Part shown: piece after piece, positions 17,694 to 27,660 of the stretch
How positions within the stretch are numbered: the stretch's first letter is position 1
How the letters are laid out: every line of letters begins with the position of its first letter
Assembly: GCA_020718065.1 (NCBI GenBank)
Contig: DYDE01000026.1
Span: 1-37,620, forward strand
Direction: 5' to 3'
Length of the DNA: 37,620 nucleotides
DNA from: Marinifilum sp.
GTDB lineage: Bacteria > Bacteroidota > Bacteroidia > Bacteroidales > CG2-30-32-10
Notes under the pieces: model-generated
Seen by the model: only the letters and a program-made list of their open reading frames with translations
Told to the model about the DNA's origin: nothing
Databases searched by the model: none
Translations under genes and position numbers: made by a program

Positions 17694-18794
17694 TTATAAG
17701 TTTATTCTAACACCAAAACTATGTGTTCCTTGAAAAGGATTTGTAGCTCTATAAGAATAATCTATTCCTAAAGTAGTAGATTTGTCTTTATTCAATGGCA
17801 ATTCAATAGTCATACCAGCACAAGGACCTGTTAAAACATTTGTGTTATCAGTAATATAACTATCTGATTCTTTATCTGATTTTTTTTCAAATACATACCC
17901 ACCTCTAAGCATTAAAATTGACTTCAAACTATACTCTAAACCAAATGAAAACTGATCTTTTGTAAATGCATTAGAAGTGAAATTAGCTGCTAAAGTAACT
18001 CTATGGTTAACTTGAGTTGTATCTTCACCCGAGAAAATCAGAAAATCATATGAAGCACCAATATTAATTAAAGAAGGTAATTCGTAATCAGCAGATTTTT
18101 GTTGAACTGTTATTTGGTTAGGGCTATTAACATCAAATAGTGCTCTTTTATCAAGTCCATCACCCCCAAATCGTAATTTTGTTCCGACATTTTTCATAGA
18201 AACACCAAATTTTATTTGTTCTTGTTCGCCAGTAATATATTGAATACCAGCATCAATTGCAACGCCCGTAGCTTTTGCATTTGATATTGCTTCATTAATG
18301 ATCTTTAAATTGAACCCTCCAAATATACTATTGGAAAATGCTTTTGAATATGCAATTCCAATATTAGATAATGAAGGTTTAAACTTACCTATTCCTCCAT
18401 CAGGTAATTCTGTTTTAGTAATTTCTATCTCTCCAAAACTCATCGTCATTAATGAAAGACCTAAAACTCCACTTTCCCCTACACGTTGAGAAATACCAAA
18501 ACTACTAATATTAACACCAGATCCTTTCAACCATTCGGTTCTTGCAAAAATCACTTCGGTTTTAGGAGTAAATGCTAAACCTGCTATATTCAAATAAGTA
18601 GCTTCAATACCACGTATTGATGAAGAATTTGCTAATCCCCAACCAGAACTTCTACCCCAAGGGTTTATTAGTAATTCTCCACCTCCAGCTTGTCCCGATC
18701 TATCCTCATTTCCTGCATTGCTATTTTTTACTAGTAATAAAGTAAATACAGTCAACAGAATTATAACAGTGAAATTATTATAAATATTTTTCAT
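17694..18794 (-). CDS. PorV/PorQ-family outer-membrane protein
   Basis: Signal peptide; GGGELLINPWGRSSGWGLANSSSIRGIEATYLNIAGLAFTPKTEVIFART typical N-terminus; beta-barrel C-terminus ending GVRINL. Confidence 0.85.
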   Translation of the reverse strand: MKNIYNNFTVIILLTVFTLLLVKNSNAGNEDRSGQAGGGELLINPWGRSSGWGLANSSSIRGIEATYLNIAGLAFTPKTEVIFARTEWLKGSGVNISSFGISQRVGESGVLGLSLMTMSFGEIEITKTELPDGGIGKFKPSLSNIGIAYSKAFSNSIFGGFNLKIINEAISNAKATGVAIDAGIQYITGEQEQIKFGVSMKNVGTKLRFGGDGLDKRALFDVNSPNQITVQQKSADYELPSLINIGASYDFLIFSGEDTTQVNHRVTLAANFTSNAFTKDQFSFGLEYSLKSILMLRGGYVFEKKSDKESDSYITDNTNVLTGPCAGMTIELPLNKDKSTTLGIDYSYRATNPFQGTHSFGVRINL

Positions 18795-18844
18795 AGTAAT
18801 TCAAATTTGTCTTATTAATAATTCCTTTTAAATATATATTTTAA

Positions 18845-21800
18845 TTAAAATGCATTTAAGTCTACTGGTCGCATTATTCCAAACCATTTAATAACCTTTT
18901 CACCCACATCATCAACTTTTACATGTATTAAATAAACTCCTCCAGCTACAGGAATTCCTGCGGAATTTTTCAAATCCCAATCAAAAAAAGTAACTTGAGA
19001 ATCTTTTGTAAATTGGCGAATAAGTGTACCATTGACTGAAAAAATTGAAATAGTACATTTATTTGGCAGGTTAACAAATTTAATTGTATTCTCTAATTGG
19101 CTTGTTTCATATGAAGAATAAGCATAATATGGATTTGGAATAACATTTATTAAATCCAATGCATTTTTTGCAGTAGTATTATCATTATATATTGTTTGCA
19201 AATCTATAGTACTAAAGGAGTACATTGGTGCATTATTATTTGGATGTGTTGTTGTAATGTCAACTTTATTACCAAATAAAAACTTCTTATACGGTCTATC
19301 TACCCTTAATCTTATTTTTGCATCACAACTCATCCAATCAAAGTTTTTATTTGCCATAGGCATACCTACCCACATTATAGACTTAAAAGCATTTCTATAT
19401 GATGTTATAGTAGTAGAAGCTAATCTTTGAGCTAACCAAGCGCCTTCATCATATGCTGGACAATCGTCAACACCATCTCCAGCATGACCAACAATATAAA
19501 CATAATGTTGTCCACCCCAAATTACCTGTTCCGTTGATGTCATAAAATTAGTAGTTGGATTAAATTTCATATCTCTGCCATTATCACCAACTAACCATGA
19601 GTTTTCAGAGAATATAATATTTAACCTTTCACCTGTTTCAATATTAATAGCATATCCAGGAAACCATCCCATACCTGTACCAGTAGTTTCTGGATTTCCC
19701 TCTTTATCGACAGATTTTCCTTTTCTTAAATAAAACTTCTTAGCATTTCCCTCTGATAATTGATAATCTTCACATATTTCCATTACTGGACACCTTGTCC
19801 ATTTGCTTTTATCATTTGTAAATACCAAATCTACACTTTGAAGATATCCATATGAAGCTAAAGATAAATAGTTTGCTGGACCATATTTTGAATCAGAAGC
19901 TAAAATATAAGGTGCCCATGTTCCATTACCATTTATATTTGGATCAGTACTATTTGAGGCAATAGATAAAATTTTTCCAAAAAACCCTTTATTGTCAAAA
20001 CCATATGAATCATTTCCGGATTTTATCCAATTCATATTTGAAGTATAATCCACATCTCCTACTCCATTAAGCCAAGGTTTAAAAACATCAGCGTAGGTAA
20101 CACTTGAAAGTAATAAACCATTATTTACATCATTACTATCACGACCAGAGTAATAAGGTTGTCCAATTGAAATTGACAAACCTAAATCAAGTAAAATTTG
20201 CTCATTTTGAATTTTAATAGATTTTTCGGAACTAATAGTATATCCTCCTCCTATATCTGTTATTAAATCCCAATTAGCATCAACAATTTTTGTTGAATCA
20301 TTTGCTTCAAAGGTAATACCTGTAACTGCTCTTTTATAAATAACATCTTTAAACTTTAATGTAAAGTTACCACCTTTTACTCCCAATGGATCAATTACTT
20401 TAACATTAATTGGACCAAATGTATTTTCATATTCTGGATCTTCTATTCTATAAGGAGGTTGGGTTATTGCCATTATTCTATCAATACTTTCCTGAGTTAA
20501 TTCAAGAATGTTTCCTCCATTACCTTGTCCATCAAGTCTTTTTATTTTTGGGCCATATCCATAATAAGCATTAATTATTGTACCACCTCCTTCAACGGTT
20601 GGATTGTGAGGAATACCTGTAGTTACTCTAATGTTTTTTCTACCAGCCAAATATGGTTTTTTTTGTCCAAACAAACCATTTTGAATATTAGGATCCTGAG
20701 AATATTTCATATATTCATTATAACCATAAGTTATCGCCATATAATAATATTGCTTATGGTTAATAAGTCTGTCATCACCTGTTGCAAACTTGTCTTTCAA
20801 TACTCTATATGAATGAACAATTCCTTTATTATTTGCTATAACTTTTTTATAAGAGCTTAAAAATCCAGTATTTGCATCAGATTCAAAGTTTACAAGGTCA
20901 GTTACATCATCTCTAATATCACATTGAAGAACCAAACGAGCTTTATCAACATCTGTTAAATCATTTGCGGTTACACTCGCATCTCTAAGCTGATATATCT
21001 GATATCCTTGAAAATTATAAGTAGAATCCCATCTTAAACCATGAGATATATTTGTATCTTCTGGTGTTATAATAGAAGGATCATATTCCTCATAATCTTC
21101 TGGAACATTAACATAATTATTAGATCCTTTTCTATTGGTAATATATATAATAAGCTCTTTGTCTAATTCCTGAATAGCTAAATCTGGCGCTGTAGGACCA
21201 TCAATAACTTTAAAACAATTATCAAATAAAGTTTGACATTTATCATCTGCTTGTTTAAGTAATTCAACTGATGCCCATGCACCACCGGAACTTGCTCTTG
21301 CCCATGGCATTCCAACTGTAATATAATTAACAGCACCTGATTTTAGGACAAATGGACCTGCTGAATGCATAAAACGTCTATCCCCTTTTGCATTACCAGC
21401 AGTAAGTTCACTCCATTCTGGCATTTGAACACCACCAGTTCCCCAATTGCAAGGATCTGTTTTACCAGGAAACATAAAATCAGCTGGAATATTTGTACCA
21501 CCGTTTCCACCATGACCATCTCCACCATAAGTCATTCTGGCTCCATCTTTCCATATTCCTCTTAAATAATTATAATAATCAATTGCAATCTCTGGATCAT
21601 TTTGATAATCAGGTCCGGTTCTATTGTGATATACGAATCTTCTCATCCCAAAACGTTCATTATCAACAATACCATCACCAAAATTAACACCATTTACTGC
21701 TTCATTACAATTTTCGAGCGTTACTTTGTTAAATTTAGAATTATCTATTCCATCTGGATCCATATATGGTCCTTGAAAAAAGTCTATTCCTATAGCAGGT

Positions 21801-22909
21801 GGTTGTGGACCATATTCGTTTGGCTTACCACTTCCATCAATGTCATCTCCATTATAGCAATATCCTAATCCTCTAATAACATCGCAGCCACAATAATCAT
21901 CATTAGAATCACCTAAATCTGTATCTGCCCATTGACTAAAATAAGTTCCTGTTAATTCATATGTTGACCGATTAATAATTTCATATGAAAAGAAAGACAT
22001 ATTATTAATTTCGTCATTTGTTGAAAAAGCAAACGCCTGTGCTCTAATTTCAAATCCAATTGGTTGTCCTTTTGATTCGGAATGTGTATTTCCTTTATCA
22101 TTAAATACCCACCATACTGTTTGGTCACCTTTTAAGACTTGATCAGAAAGAATACCTATTCCTTCTGCAGGAATTGCAGGAGGTTTGCCTATATTTTCTG
22201 GGTTTCGAGGACAAAGTTCATTGGTAATATCATAATAAGGGTAATCACCATCAGCAGGATCGTATTCTCCATCACCATTAACATCTTTAAATGGTGCTAA
22301 ATAATGACTCATTTTATCGGATAAGGGAACTGTAGTTATAGGATGAGCTGGGTATTGATCAGGTTTAAAATAATCTGGCATTATATATTCTGGAAATCTA
22401 GCTGGTTCACTTCTCCATGCAAGGAAATCATCTACATCTTTTCTATAAATTGTAAAATGTTTATCATATGTAACACAGGTTACAGGATCTACTTGAGCAG
22501 TACCATCAACTGTAAGAGGACCAGGCCAATAATCATTGCCGCTAGACCTATACATAAGTGCAGCAACTTTTAATTGTCCATTAATATCAATTCCTCCAAT
22601 CCATAATGAACCAGAAAACATTGAAGTTTTTTTACTGTTACCAGGTATAAAATATTTTGGATTAGAAAAATCCCAGAACATATCTCCACCTGTGTTAATA
22701 CGACAGTTTACATTATTTATATTTAAGTAAGTAGATCCACGAGCTGGTACACATCCAGCAGCAAGATTCTTAATTGTTTTACCGCCACCAGAAGGTTCTA
22801 TAGGACGAACATTTTCTGCTTGAATACTATTAACAAAACTTATAATAATAAATAAGCCTAAAACAACTTTAATAGTATTTTTCATATATTTAATTGATAT
22901 TAATTTCAT
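18845..22909 (-). CDS. Large secreted protein (1354 aa) with C-terminal T9SS/FlgD-Ig-like domain
   Basis: N-terminal signal peptide; C-term NVIPNPYYAYSSYETSQLENTIKFVNLPNKCTISIFSVNGTLIRQF...WDLKNSAGIPVAGGVYLIHVKV. Confidence 0.85.
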   Translation of the reverse strand: MKLISIKYMKNTIKVVLGLFIIISFVNSIQAENVRPIEPSGGGKTIKNLAAGCVPARGSTYLNINNVNCRINTGGDMFWDFSNPKYFIPGNSKKTSMFSGSLWIGGIDINGQLKVAALMYRSSGNDYWPGPLTVDGTAQVDPVTCVTYDKHFTIYRKDVDDFLAWRSEPARFPEYIMPDYFKPDQYPAHPITTVPLSDKMSHYLAPFKDVNGDGEYDPADGDYPYYDITNELCPRNPENIGKPPAIPAEGIGILSDQVLKGDQTVWWVFNDKGNTHSESKGQPIGFEIRAQAFAFSTNDEINNMSFFSYEIINRSTYELTGTYFSQWADTDLGDSNDDYCGCDVIRGLGYCYNGDDIDGSGKPNEYGPQPPAIGIDFFQGPYMDPDGIDNSKFNKVTLENCNEAVNGVNFGDGIVDNERFGMRRFVYHNRTGPDYQNDPEIAIDYYNYLRGIWKDGARMTYGGDGHGGNGGTNIPADFMFPGKTDPCNWGTGGVQMPEWSELTAGNAKGDRRFMHSAGPFVLKSGAVNYITVGMPWARASSGGAWASVELLKQADDKCQTLFDNCFKVIDGPTAPDLAIQELDKELIIYITNRKGSNNYVNVPEDYEEYDPSIITPEDTNISHGLRWDSTYNFQGYQIYQLRDASVTANDLTDVDKARLVLQCDIRDDVTDLVNFESDANTGFLSSYKKVIANNKGIVHSYRVLKDKFATGDDRLINHKQYYYMAITYGYNEYMKYSQDPNIQNGLFGQKKPYLAGRKNIRVTTGIPHNPTVEGGGTIINAYYGYGPKIKRLDGQGNGGNILELTQESIDRIMAITQPPYRIEDPEYENTFGPINVKVIDPLGVKGGNFTLKFKDVIYKRAVTGITFEANDSTKIVDANWDLITDIGGGYTISSEKSIKIQNEQILLDLGLSISIGQPYYSGRDSNDVNNGLLLSSVTYADVFKPWLNGVGDVDYTSNMNWIKSGNDSYGFDNKGFFGKILSIASNSTDPNINGNGTWAPYILASDSKYGPANYLSLASYGYLQSVDLVFTNDKSKWTRCPVMEICEDYQLSEGNAKKFYLRKGKSVDKEGNPETTGTGMGWFPGYAINIETGERLNIIFSENSWLVGDNGRDMKFNPTTNFMTSTEQVIWGGQHYVYIVGHAGDGVDDCPAYDEGAWLAQRLASTTITSYRNAFKSIMWVGMPMANKNFDWMSCDAKIRLRVDRPYKKFLFGNKVDITTTHPNNNAPMYSFSTIDLQTIYNDNTTAKNALDLINVIPNPYYAYSSYETSQLENTIKFVNLPNKCTISIFSVNGTLIRQFTKDSQVTFFDWDLKNSAGIPVAGGVYLIHVKVDDVGEKVIKWFGIMRPVDLNAF

Positions 22910-22939
22910 CTTTATATATGTTTTATAAATTTAACTTCA

Positions 22940-25900
22940 TTAAAAATTAATAGAAACACCTAATCTTATCCTTCTAGGTAAACTATAATTGAATGGACTA
23001 TTTGTACGAATACTATATTGATCTTTGTATGCAACAACATCTCTTTGAGAATTTATTTGAGACTGAAATTCTGCAGCTGCAAGAAAACCATCATCATCTG
23101 CATTTCCTGTATAAGGATATACATTTACAATATTTTTAGTATTAAGAACATTTAAAATTAGAATATATACATTTACAAATGTTTGTTTTTTTCCAATTTT
23201 TAATTCAATATCCCTGTCAATTTTTGCATCAATTCTGTAAGACCAAGGCATTCTAGAGCCATATCTTGTTCCTTCTAACTGAGAATTAGGGCCTGGTTTA
23301 TTAACTCTACTATAAGGAGTGCCTGATCCGGCTCCTAAAATAAAATTCACACCAGTATTTTCGAGCCATTTTATTTGCTTAGTACTGTCTCTTTGAGTTA
23401 TAGGTCCATTGTAGTCATTACCTCCTCCAAAACGAAAATCTATAATGGTTTGAATTGCATGCCTTCTATCAGATTCCAAAGGAAATAATGTTCTAAGATT
23501 TGGTTGTCCTGCTGCTACCAAAGCCTGACTTGATGTAGCATCAGATCCTGTTCCATCAGCAAATTGAAGTGTATATGAGGCTTTAATCCATATGTTTTTG
23601 GTTCTTCTCAGGTCATAAGATAATATTAATCCTTTTACTGTGGAAAAATCGACATTACCGTAAGTAATGTATGTTCTTGGATAAGCATCAAAATATTGAA
23701 TATTCTGAATTTGGTTTCTGGATTCTTTATAATATGCTTCTATTTTAAGAGAAGAACTATTATTTAATTTTTGTTGAAAACCCAACGAATAATCGACTGT
23801 TTTTTCAGGTTGTAAATTTGGATTATCTATAATATTATTAACCTCATTGATAAATAAATAATCAATAGGATTTAATTGATTGTTTGATTTTGGTCTTTGA
23901 TTTAATACATCATAGTGAAATTGGAAATTAGCGACATCGGAAATAGGAAAAGAAAAAGCAATACGTGGAGATAAAGTTGTTTGAGGTTCATAATCTTTAA
24001 ATGCTCCTGAATTAACCTCATCTTGATCTGGATTCTTTAAATAAGGAGCTATAGTTCCAGAAGAACCATGAATTGTAATTGGGTCAGTAATTTCTGTTCC
24101 GCTAGCATTATACCATTTATTCCCATTTCTATAACCTCTAATTGAAGTAGGGTTTTTTATATCATTCACATATACCACATAATCAGAGCCTATATTCGAA
24201 GGATGATCTTTTAAAGCATCAGGAATCCCAGTTAAACCATTTGTTTCTGAAACAGTATATGCTTCGTACATTAAAAATGGATCTTTTAAAACTTTTTGAT
24301 TTGCATCAAAACGGTCAACACGCAATCCTAATTTAACAATTAAGTCATTTAATGTAAATTTGTCTTGAATCCAACCTGCTATATAAATTGGTTCAAAAGG
24401 AGCAATTTCACGTTTAAAGTTATTATTTTCATCTTTTGCAGTAAAGAAATCATCAAAACTTGGTTTGTTCGTTAATAGTTTTCCCGTATAATCATAACCA
24501 TAATAGTTTACAATTCCTCTACCACTTCTTAATAATTCGTCTGCACTAAACATATCTATGGATAAAATGCTTGGATCTAAATTGTCTGTATCAATCCATT
24601 CTGTACTATTAGGAGCCATGTTTAGTTTTTTTCTTAAACTCCTTGAAAATTGATACTCTGTACTTTCATTATAAAGTCTATTATAATAAATAGTATCTTG
24701 AAAAATACCATTTTGATCAAAAATTTGTATTGGATTACTTTTATCTAACTCAGAAATATGGAAGTTGGTATTTTGTCTCATGATAGTCCATAATTCAGCA
24801 GGTTGAATATTGTATAAACTTGATTTATTTTGTTCATAAATAAAACCAACTTCAATTGAATGTTTTTTTATATCCGCTGAAAAACTAAATACACCACCAA
24901 ACTGACTTCTATCAAACTTTTGATATTGATTCCAAGTAGTACCAGGAAGGCTCCATAAACCATAAGAAGCACCTGGTAAAGATCCATTTAACAAAGCATT
25001 ACCAAGTTGAAGAGTAGTTAGACTATTAATTGCATTAGGATACTTACCATAAAGGTCATAATACTCTTGGGTATATGCAGCTAAATCTGGATTTAAATCT
25101 GATCTTTCAAAAGTTACAAGCGTATCTACCATTCCTCTATAAAGCATCCCATATAACCCAGTAATAGAATCTTGTCCAAGTGTATAGTTTGGCTCCCTGA
25201 ATGTATTAAATTTACCTAAATAACCATAATCAAAATATCGATCTCCAAATTGTTCACTACCATATCTTAGTTGTCTTTTAGTATAATTAACTTGCAATTG
25301 ATAATAAACATTCTTTAAAATTGAATTTGAATTGGCATCAGTATTAAATTTTTGAGATAATCTACCCCATATGTTCCATGTTTGGTCGATACGTAATGGA
25401 TTATTTTTATAATTAAACATCGAATAAGCATAAACATAATCGTTTCCTCTATCATAATTAAATTTTCCCCCTACAGTAAAATTCGTATTTTTATTTAGTT
25501 TAAAATCTAATTTACCATTAAGATTAATATTTTTAGAAGCTGCATTTTGCTTAGTTCTTATTTGTTTCATATCATTTTTTGAAAGATATTCACTTTTAGG
25601 ATATGCCACAATATTTGTAATATTCAAAACAGATGGTATATATGGTAATTTTTCCAAATCTGTTAATACTTCATCCTTTGCTGTCCACATTTTGATAGCT
25701 GATGGATTATCATCTTTGATGTAAGATCCTTCAACTGACAACCAGAATCCTGCAAGAGAATTGTTGGTTTTTTTTCCTAATGAATCCTTTTGAAAAAATA
25801 ATGGTCCATATAAATTAATTCCAATCAAATTATATCCATATTTATCAAGAACCTGAGATGTTACACCTTCTGCTCCAAATCCCCAAACACTTGAAGGTCC

Positions 25901-26578
25901 TTTAGTAACAATGTTAATAACACCACCAGTAGCATCACCATAAGATGCAGGTAAACCTCCTGTCATAACATCCACCTGATCTATAGCTGATTTTGGTATA
26001 TTTGTAGAACCCATTACTTTAACACCATCAATATAAGTAACAACACCTTCTGTTCTAGAGCCTTTTATACTTATGTCACCTACTTTTTCTGAAGTAGAAA
26101 AAGTACCACCAGTTGTTATTGCAATAGAACCAGCATCTCTACCAGGCATTTTATTAATTTCTTCAGCTGTTATTGTTTGACCTGTTTTTGTTTGATCTTT
26201 ATCTATAAGGGGAACTTTGTAAGAAACAACTTCTACAATAGTAAGTGTAGTAGTTTTTGGATCAAGACTCAAGTCCTGAAAAGTTATTTTATCTGAACCT
26301 ATTACAATGTTTGTAATCAATACTGTATTGAAACCAACATTTGTCGCCCTTAAGTCATAGGTGCCAGGAGGTATTGGCTTAATAGTAAATTCACCATTAA
26401 TATCAGCAGCAGTTCCGCCAATTTGTTTACCACCTTTCTCTATCACAACACTTGCAAAAGGGATGGGTTCTTTTGTGCTTTTATCAACGACAGTTCCTTT
26501 TAAGGAACCCGATTGTGCCATTACTAACACATTGGTCGCCAGCACAACACCAACTAAAATGAGTAATTTTCGTAGCAT
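22940..26578 (-). CDS. TonB-dependent receptor with N-terminal carboxypeptidase-regulatory-like domain
   Basis: GSLKGTVVDKSTKEPIPFASVVIEKGGKQIGGTAADINGEF...; plug domain EEINKMPGRDAGSIAITTGG, GGLPASYGDATGGVINIVTKGPSS; C-term LPRRIRLGVSINF. Confidence 0.95.
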   Translation of the reverse strand: MLRKLLILVGVVLATNVLVMAQSGSLKGTVVDKSTKEPIPFASVVIEKGGKQIGGTAADINGEFTIKPIPPGTYDLRATNVGFNTVLITNIVIGSDKITFQDLSLDPKTTTLTIVEVVSYKVPLIDKDQTKTGQTITAEEINKMPGRDAGSIAITTGGTFSTSEKVGDISIKGSRTEGVVTYIDGVKVMGSTNIPKSAIDQVDVMTGGLPASYGDATGGVINIVTKGPSSVWGFGAEGVTSQVLDKYGYNLIGINLYGPLFFQKDSLGKKTNNSLAGFWLSVEGSYIKDDNPSAIKMWTAKDEVLTDLEKLPYIPSVLNITNIVAYPKSEYLSKNDMKQIRTKQNAASKNINLNGKLDFKLNKNTNFTVGGKFNYDRGNDYVYAYSMFNYKNNPLRIDQTWNIWGRLSQKFNTDANSNSILKNVYYQLQVNYTKRQLRYGSEQFGDRYFDYGYLGKFNTFREPNYTLGQDSITGLYGMLYRGMVDTLVTFERSDLNPDLAAYTQEYYDLYGKYPNAINSLTTLQLGNALLNGSLPGASYGLWSLPGTTWNQYQKFDRSQFGGVFSFSADIKKHSIEVGFIYEQNKSSLYNIQPAELWTIMRQNTNFHISELDKSNPIQIFDQNGIFQDTIYYNRLYNESTEYQFSRSLRKKLNMAPNSTEWIDTDNLDPSILSIDMFSADELLRSGRGIVNYYGYDYTGKLLTNKPSFDDFFTAKDENNNFKREIAPFEPIYIAGWIQDKFTLNDLIVKLGLRVDRFDANQKVLKDPFLMYEAYTVSETNGLTGIPDALKDHPSNIGSDYVVYVNDIKNPTSIRGYRNGNKWYNASGTEITDPITIHGSSGTIAPYLKNPDQDEVNSGAFKDYEPQTTLSPRIAFSFPISDVANFQFHYDVLNQRPKSNNQLNPIDYLFINEVNNIIDNPNLQPEKTVDYSLGFQQKLNNSSSLKIEAYYKESRNQIQNIQYFDAYPRTYITYGNVDFSTVKGLILSYDLRRTKNIWIKASYTLQFADGTGSDATSSQALVAAGQPNLRTLFPLESDRRHAIQTIIDFRFGGGNDYNGPITQRDSTKQIKWLENTGVNFILGAGSGTPYSRVNKPGPNSQLEGTRYGSRMPWSYRIDAKIDRDIELKIGKKQTFVNVYILILNVLNTKNIVNVYPYTGNADDDGFLAAAEFQSQINSQRDVVAYKDQYSIRTNSPFNYSLPRRIRLGVSINF

Positions 26579-26879
26579 ATTTATAAATTTATGTATGGAT
26601 TAATGTTTATTATGCTTTTTTAAGGTCGGTAAAGATAAAAAGATTTAAATTACAATTACAAAAAAATCTGTCTTTACCTATAATTTTTTTTTACTTATTT
26701 CATAATCAATTATTTTAAGTTAATTTTACTAATTATTTTAATACATTATATATATAATATAAAATCTTGTTAATTAATTATAATGTAAAAATAATATAAA
26801 AACAATTATAAAATTAAGAAATTTATTAACGGTAGTGATTTTTAATTTAACGGTAAAAAAAATTGAAAATTGAAAAATT

Positions 26880-27623
26880 TTATTTGCTTAAAAGCTGATT
26901 TATGTAGTCTCTCTTTCTCCTTGCTACCGGAACTTCCATTTTATTAGATAAAACCAAGATTCCACCATCTGTTCTTATGTAATTTTTAATGTGTTTCTTA
27001 TTAACTAAATATGATTTGTGATTTCTGATAAAGTTTGTATCATCAATTAACTCTTCTAAATCTTTAAGAGAACGTGTTATATAAAATTTTTTATCATCAG
27101 TTGCATATATACAAGAGTAGCAGCCATCGGCTTCGCAACAAATAATCTCGTTTAGCTTAAAAATATAAATCCCCTGCATTGTAGATAAAGCTAATTGCCT
27201 TTCTTCGCTATCTGTTGCATCAAGATTCTTAAATAAAATTTTTAAATTATTTACATTTCCTGTGTTTTTTTTTAATTCTGCTTTTTCAATAGCATTTTTT
27301 AAATCATCAGGCACTATAGGCTTAAGTAAATAATCCAATGCACTATATTTTATTGCCTTAATAGCATATTGGTCATATGCAGTAGTAAATATTACTTCAA
27401 AATTAATATCTTTGATGGTATCTAGCAATTTAAAACCACTTCCATCTGCCATCTGGATATCTAAAAAAACCAAATCAGGTTTATAGAGATGTATTGATTC
27501 AACACCACTAATAAAACCATCAGCTTTATCAACTACATCAACATTAATACAATATCGGGCTAACATATTTATTAAGGTGTCTCTAGAAGTTTTTTCGTCA
27601 TCAATAACAATTGCACGCAACAT
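26880..27623 (-). CDS. LytTR-family response regulator
   Basis: REC domain (AIVIDDEKTSRDTLINML, PDLVFLDIQMADGSGFKLLD, TTAYDQYAIKAIKYSALDYLLKPI) plus LytTR domain (IRNHKSYLVNKKHIKNYIRTDGGILVLSNKMEVPVARRKRD). Confidence 0.96.
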   Translation of the reverse strand: MLRAIVIDDEKTSRDTLINMLARYCINVDVVDKADGFISGVESIHLYKPDLVFLDIQMADGSGFKLLDTIKDINFEVIFTTAYDQYAIKAIKYSALDYLLKPIVPDDLKNAIEKAELKKNTGNVNNLKILFKNLDATDSEERQLALSTMQGIYIFKLNEIICCEADGCYSCIYATDDKKFYITRSLKDLEELIDDTNFIRNHKSYLVNKKHIKNYIRTDGGILVLSNKMEVPVARRKRDYINQLLSK

Positions 27624-27660
27624 ATTATTTAAAATTTTGTTTTATTAATAATAGCATATC

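Noticed and set aside
20525-22730. Several plus-strand ORFs inside the 1354-aa protein gene
   Set aside because: Antisense shadow ORFs rich in I/S/F/Y with no domain; the minus-strand frame is intact.
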